Positions 62,051 to 64,000 of a DNA stretch of 64,000 bases are shown one piece after another; the stretch's first letter is position 1, and the number at the start of each line of letters is the position of its first letter. A program made the position numbers and the translations under genes. The notes under the pieces are model-generated. The model ran no database searches. It was not told where the DNA came from and saw nothing but the letters and a program-made list of their open reading frames with translations. Source of the stretch: Streptomyces sp. CB02009 (GTDB lineage: Bacteria; Actinomycetota; Actinomycetes; Streptomycetales; Streptomycetaceae); assembly GCF_001905825.1 (NCBI RefSeq), contig NZ_LIVV01000002.1, forward strand, positions 43,074-107,073. Reading direction: 5' to 3'.

Positions 62051-63301
62051 ATGACCCACGCACCCCGCACCGGAATCTGGCTCATAGGCGCGAGAGGCTC
62101 CGTCGCCACCACCACCATGGTCGGCTGCGCCGCTCTCGTCGCCGGACTCCACCCACCCACCGGCATGGCCACCGAAACCCCCGAACTCGCCGACGCCGGC
62201 CTGCCCCCACTCGCCCACCTCGTCTTCGGCGGACACGACACCACCGACTGCCCGCTCCCCAAACGCGCCGAACAACTCACCACCGCCGGCGTCCTCCCGT
62301 ACGGCCTCACCCGGACCGTCACCCGCGAGCTCGAGGCCGCCGACCGCGAGATCCGCCCAGGCGGCCCCGCCCCCGGCGACACCCGCACCGACGAACAGCT
62401 CATCACCGCCTTCACCCACGACCTGACGGACTTCCGCCGCCGCATTGGCCTGGACCGCGTCGTGGTCGTCAATGTGGCATCCACGGAGCCGGCGTCGGGG
62501 GGCGTCGGGCTCCCACCCAGCACCCTGTACGCCGCCGCCGCACTGCGCGCCGGATGCCCGTACGTCAACTTCACCCCGTCCACCGGCATCCGCCACCCCG
62601 CCCTCGCCGCCCCGCTCGCCGCGAGCCGGCTCCCGCACGCGGGCCGCGACGGCAAGACCGGCCAGACCCTGCTCCGCGCCGTCCTCGCCCCGATGTTCCG
62701 CCAGCGCGCCCTGACCGTACGCGCCTGGTCCGGCAGCAACCTCCTCGGCGGCGGCGACGGAGCCGCCCTCGCCGACCCGGCGGCCGCGGCCGCCAAGAAC
62801 GCCGGGAAGGAACGCGTCCTCACCGACACCCTCGGCCACGGAGTCGAAGGCCAGGTCCACATCGACGACGTCCCCGCGATGGGGGAGTGGAAGACCGCCT
62901 GGGACCACATCGCCTTCGACGGCTTCCTCGGCACCCGCATGATCCTCCAGACCCTCTGGCAGGGCTGCGACTCCGCCCTCGCGGCCCCCCTCGTCCTCGA
63001 CCTCGCACGCCTCACGGCCCGCGCCCACGAGAAGGGCGTCACAGGACCCCTGGAGGACCTCGCCTTCTACTTCAAGGACCCGGAAGGCACCCCACCGGCC
63101 GCACTGGCGGACCAGTACGACCGCCTGCTGACCTTCGGCCGCACCCTGGGCGACCACCCGGGGCCGACAGACGCGGAGACGGCGGACGCGGGGTCGCTGG
63201 ACGCGGGAACGCCGGACGCGGGGCCGACGGACGCGGAGCCGGCGGACGCGGACCCGGGAGACACCGGGTCGGGACAGGCGCGGACGGGGACGGCCCGATG
63301 A
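62051..63301 (+). CDS. Inositol-3-phosphate-synthase-like protein of an Ebo-type cluster
   Basis: 416 residues. NAD motif GIWLIGARGSVATTTMVGC, then VVVVNVASTEP, PYVNFTPSTGI and DGKTGQTLLRAVLAPMF follow the order of myo-inositol-phosphate-synthase family proteins. The last 50 residues are a D-A-x-x-x-D-A repeat tail. ATG 62051 starts the domain; GCAGGGAGG lies before it. Coupled to a UbiA gene by ATGA, a pairing known from EboC-containing clusters; the product of this branch is not known to be inositol phosphate. Confidence 0.85.
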   Translation: MTHAPRTGIWLIGARGSVATTTMVGCAALVAGLHPPTGMATETPELADAGLPPLAHLVFGGHDTTDCPLPKRAEQLTTAGVLPYGLTRTVTRELEAADREIRPGGPAPGDTRTDEQLITAFTHDLTDFRRRIGLDRVVVVNVASTEPASGGVGLPPSTLYAAAALRAGCPYVNFTPSTGIRHPALAAPLAASRLPHAGRDGKTGQTLLRAVLAPMFRQRALTVRAWSGSNLLGGGDGAALADPAAAAAKNAGKERVLTDTLGHGVEGQVHIDDVPAMGEWKTAWDHIAFDGFLGTRMILQTLWQGCDSALAAPLVLDLARLTARAHEKGVTGPLEDLAFYFKDPEGTPPAALADQYDRLLTFGRTLGDHPGPTDAETADAGSLDAGTPDAGPTDAEPADADPGDTGSGQARTGTAR

Positions 63302-64000
63302 CGCGGCGGCGCACCGGCCGGGCGCAGGCCTGGGCGGAACTCCTGCGCGTATCGGCCCTGTTCTCGGTGCCCGGCGACGCCCTCGCGGGCGCCGCGGCGG
63401 CCGGAGTACGCCCCGGCCGGGGCACGCTCTGCGCCATCGGCGCCTCGCTCTGCCTGTACGAGGCGGGGATGGCCCTCAACGACTGGGCCGACCGGGCCGA
63501 GGACGCCGCAGAACGCCCCCACCGCCCCCTGCCCTCCGGACGCATCGCCCCGAGCGCCGCCCTCGCCGCCTCGGCGGCCCTGACGGCGGCGGGCCTGGCC
63601 CTGGCCTCCCGCGCGGGCCGCCCGCCCCTCGCGGTCGCCACCGCCCTCGCCGCCACGGTCTGGGCCTACGACCTCGGCCTGAAACACACCCCGGCGGGCC
63701 CCGGCACCATGGCCACGGCCCGCGCCCTCGACCTCCTCCTGGGCGCGACGGCCTCCACGGGCGGGAACCGCGGACCCCACCACCGGGCCCTCCACGCCCT
63801 GCCGTCCGCCGCCCTGCTCGGGGCGCACACCTACGCCGTCACCGCCGTCTCCCGCCACGAGACCCAGGGCGGCTCCACCCGCACCCCGCTCGCCGCACTC
63901 GCCGTCACCCTGGCGGTGGCCGGTGCGGCCTCGGGCGAGGTGCTCGGGGCGCGGCCCGCCACCACCATCTCCACCCCCTCCGGGCCCCCCGCCCCCGCCC
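63298..64000 (+). CDS. eboC: UbiA-family prenyltransferase EboC, 3'-truncated by window end
   Basis: 234 residues visible. Membrane prenyltransferase: first helix region LLRVSALFSVPGDALAG, and the prenyl-diphosphate/Mg2+ motif GMALNDWADRAEDAAERPHRP (N-D-x-x-D-x-x-x-D form) with following R-P-L-P-S-G. The second Asp-rich motif falls in LGLKHTPAGP. ATG 63298 overlaps the stop of the previous gene. Similar UbiA proteins pair with inositol-phosphate-synthase-like proteins in Streptomyces and belong to the Ebo group that exports or modifies prenylated compounds. Confidence 0.8.
   Translation, partial: MTRRRTGRAQAWAELLRVSALFSVPGDALAGAAAAGVRPGRGTLCAIGASLCLYEAGMALNDWADRAEDAAERPHRPLPSGRIAPSAALAASAALTAAGLALASRAGRPPLAVATALAATVWAYDLGLKHTPAGPGTMATARALDLLLGATASTGGNRGPHHRALHALPSAALLGAHTYAVTAVSRHETQGGSTRTPLAALAVTLAVAGAASGEVLGARPATTISTPSGPPAPA

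Overview
This is 64 kb of very GC-rich DNA with near-total third-position G/C, dense gene packing, frequent GTG starts and ATGA/GTGA stop-start overlaps. The protein families present (LtrA, ROK, WYL, MmyB-type HTH, DUF6204, Abhydrolase_9, class F sortase, AlkZ-like glycosylase) point to an actinomycete, most likely a Streptomyces chromosome. I saw no rRNA, tRNA, CRISPR array, insertion sequence or prophage. It reads as chromosomal 'arm-like' sequence with metabolism, regulators and secreted proteins.

Layout. 1-7.2 kb: the 3' part of an MMPL transporter, then a four-gene peptidase operon (M55 D-aminopeptidase, M20, S9, S66 LD-carboxypeptidase). 7.3-12.4 kb: a secreted CocE-type hydrolase, adenosine deaminase, a GntR regulator flanked by matching palindromes, LapA and PASTA-like small proteins. 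12.5-20.1 kb: DUF5107/TPR protein, WYL regulator, AlkZ-like glycosylase, a duplicated-domain hypothetical protein, a methyltransferase and a GNAT enzyme. 20.5-26.4 kb: Tat-exported molybdenum oxidoreductase, an aminotransferase-fold protein lacking the PLP lysine, two metallo-beta-lactamase-fold hydrolases, DedA, and a resolvase-like protein without its catalytic serine. 26.7-36.2 kb: holin/phosphodiesterase fusion, amino-acid permease, Abhydrolase_9 protein, LtrA, MmyB-type regulator. 36.2-47.4 kb: pterin dehydratase, methyltransferases, AraC/NmrA pair, RICIN protein, aldo-keto reductase, FadD, LysR/bile-acid-symporter pair, isochorismatase-like protein plus 2Fe-2S protein. 47.5-50.2 kb: stand-alone KAS III, a surface protein and a class F sortase.

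50.3-61.9 kb is the most coherent system: ROK regulator, sugar ABC importer (ATPase, permease, Tat/lipoprotein binding protein), Gfo/Idh/MocA dehydrogenase, AP_endonuc_2-fold isomerase, then a separately transcribed 1242-residue secreted protein (GSDH-like + PKD + CBM6-like + ThuA + DUF1080). The ROK gene and the secreted-protein gene carry the same ~77-bp promoter block, with every conserved element at identical spacing. This suggests one regulon for uptake and breakdown of an oxidised (3-keto-type) glycoside. 62.0-64.0 kb opens an Ebo-like cluster (inositol-phosphate-synthase-like protein and UbiA/EboC), cut by the window end.

Two genome-style signals recur. Several genes appear leaderless, with a TANNNT-like -10 element 6-8 nt before the start codon. 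Short tandem repeats are common between genes, and in four cases the repeat unit contains the stop codon of the gene it abuts.
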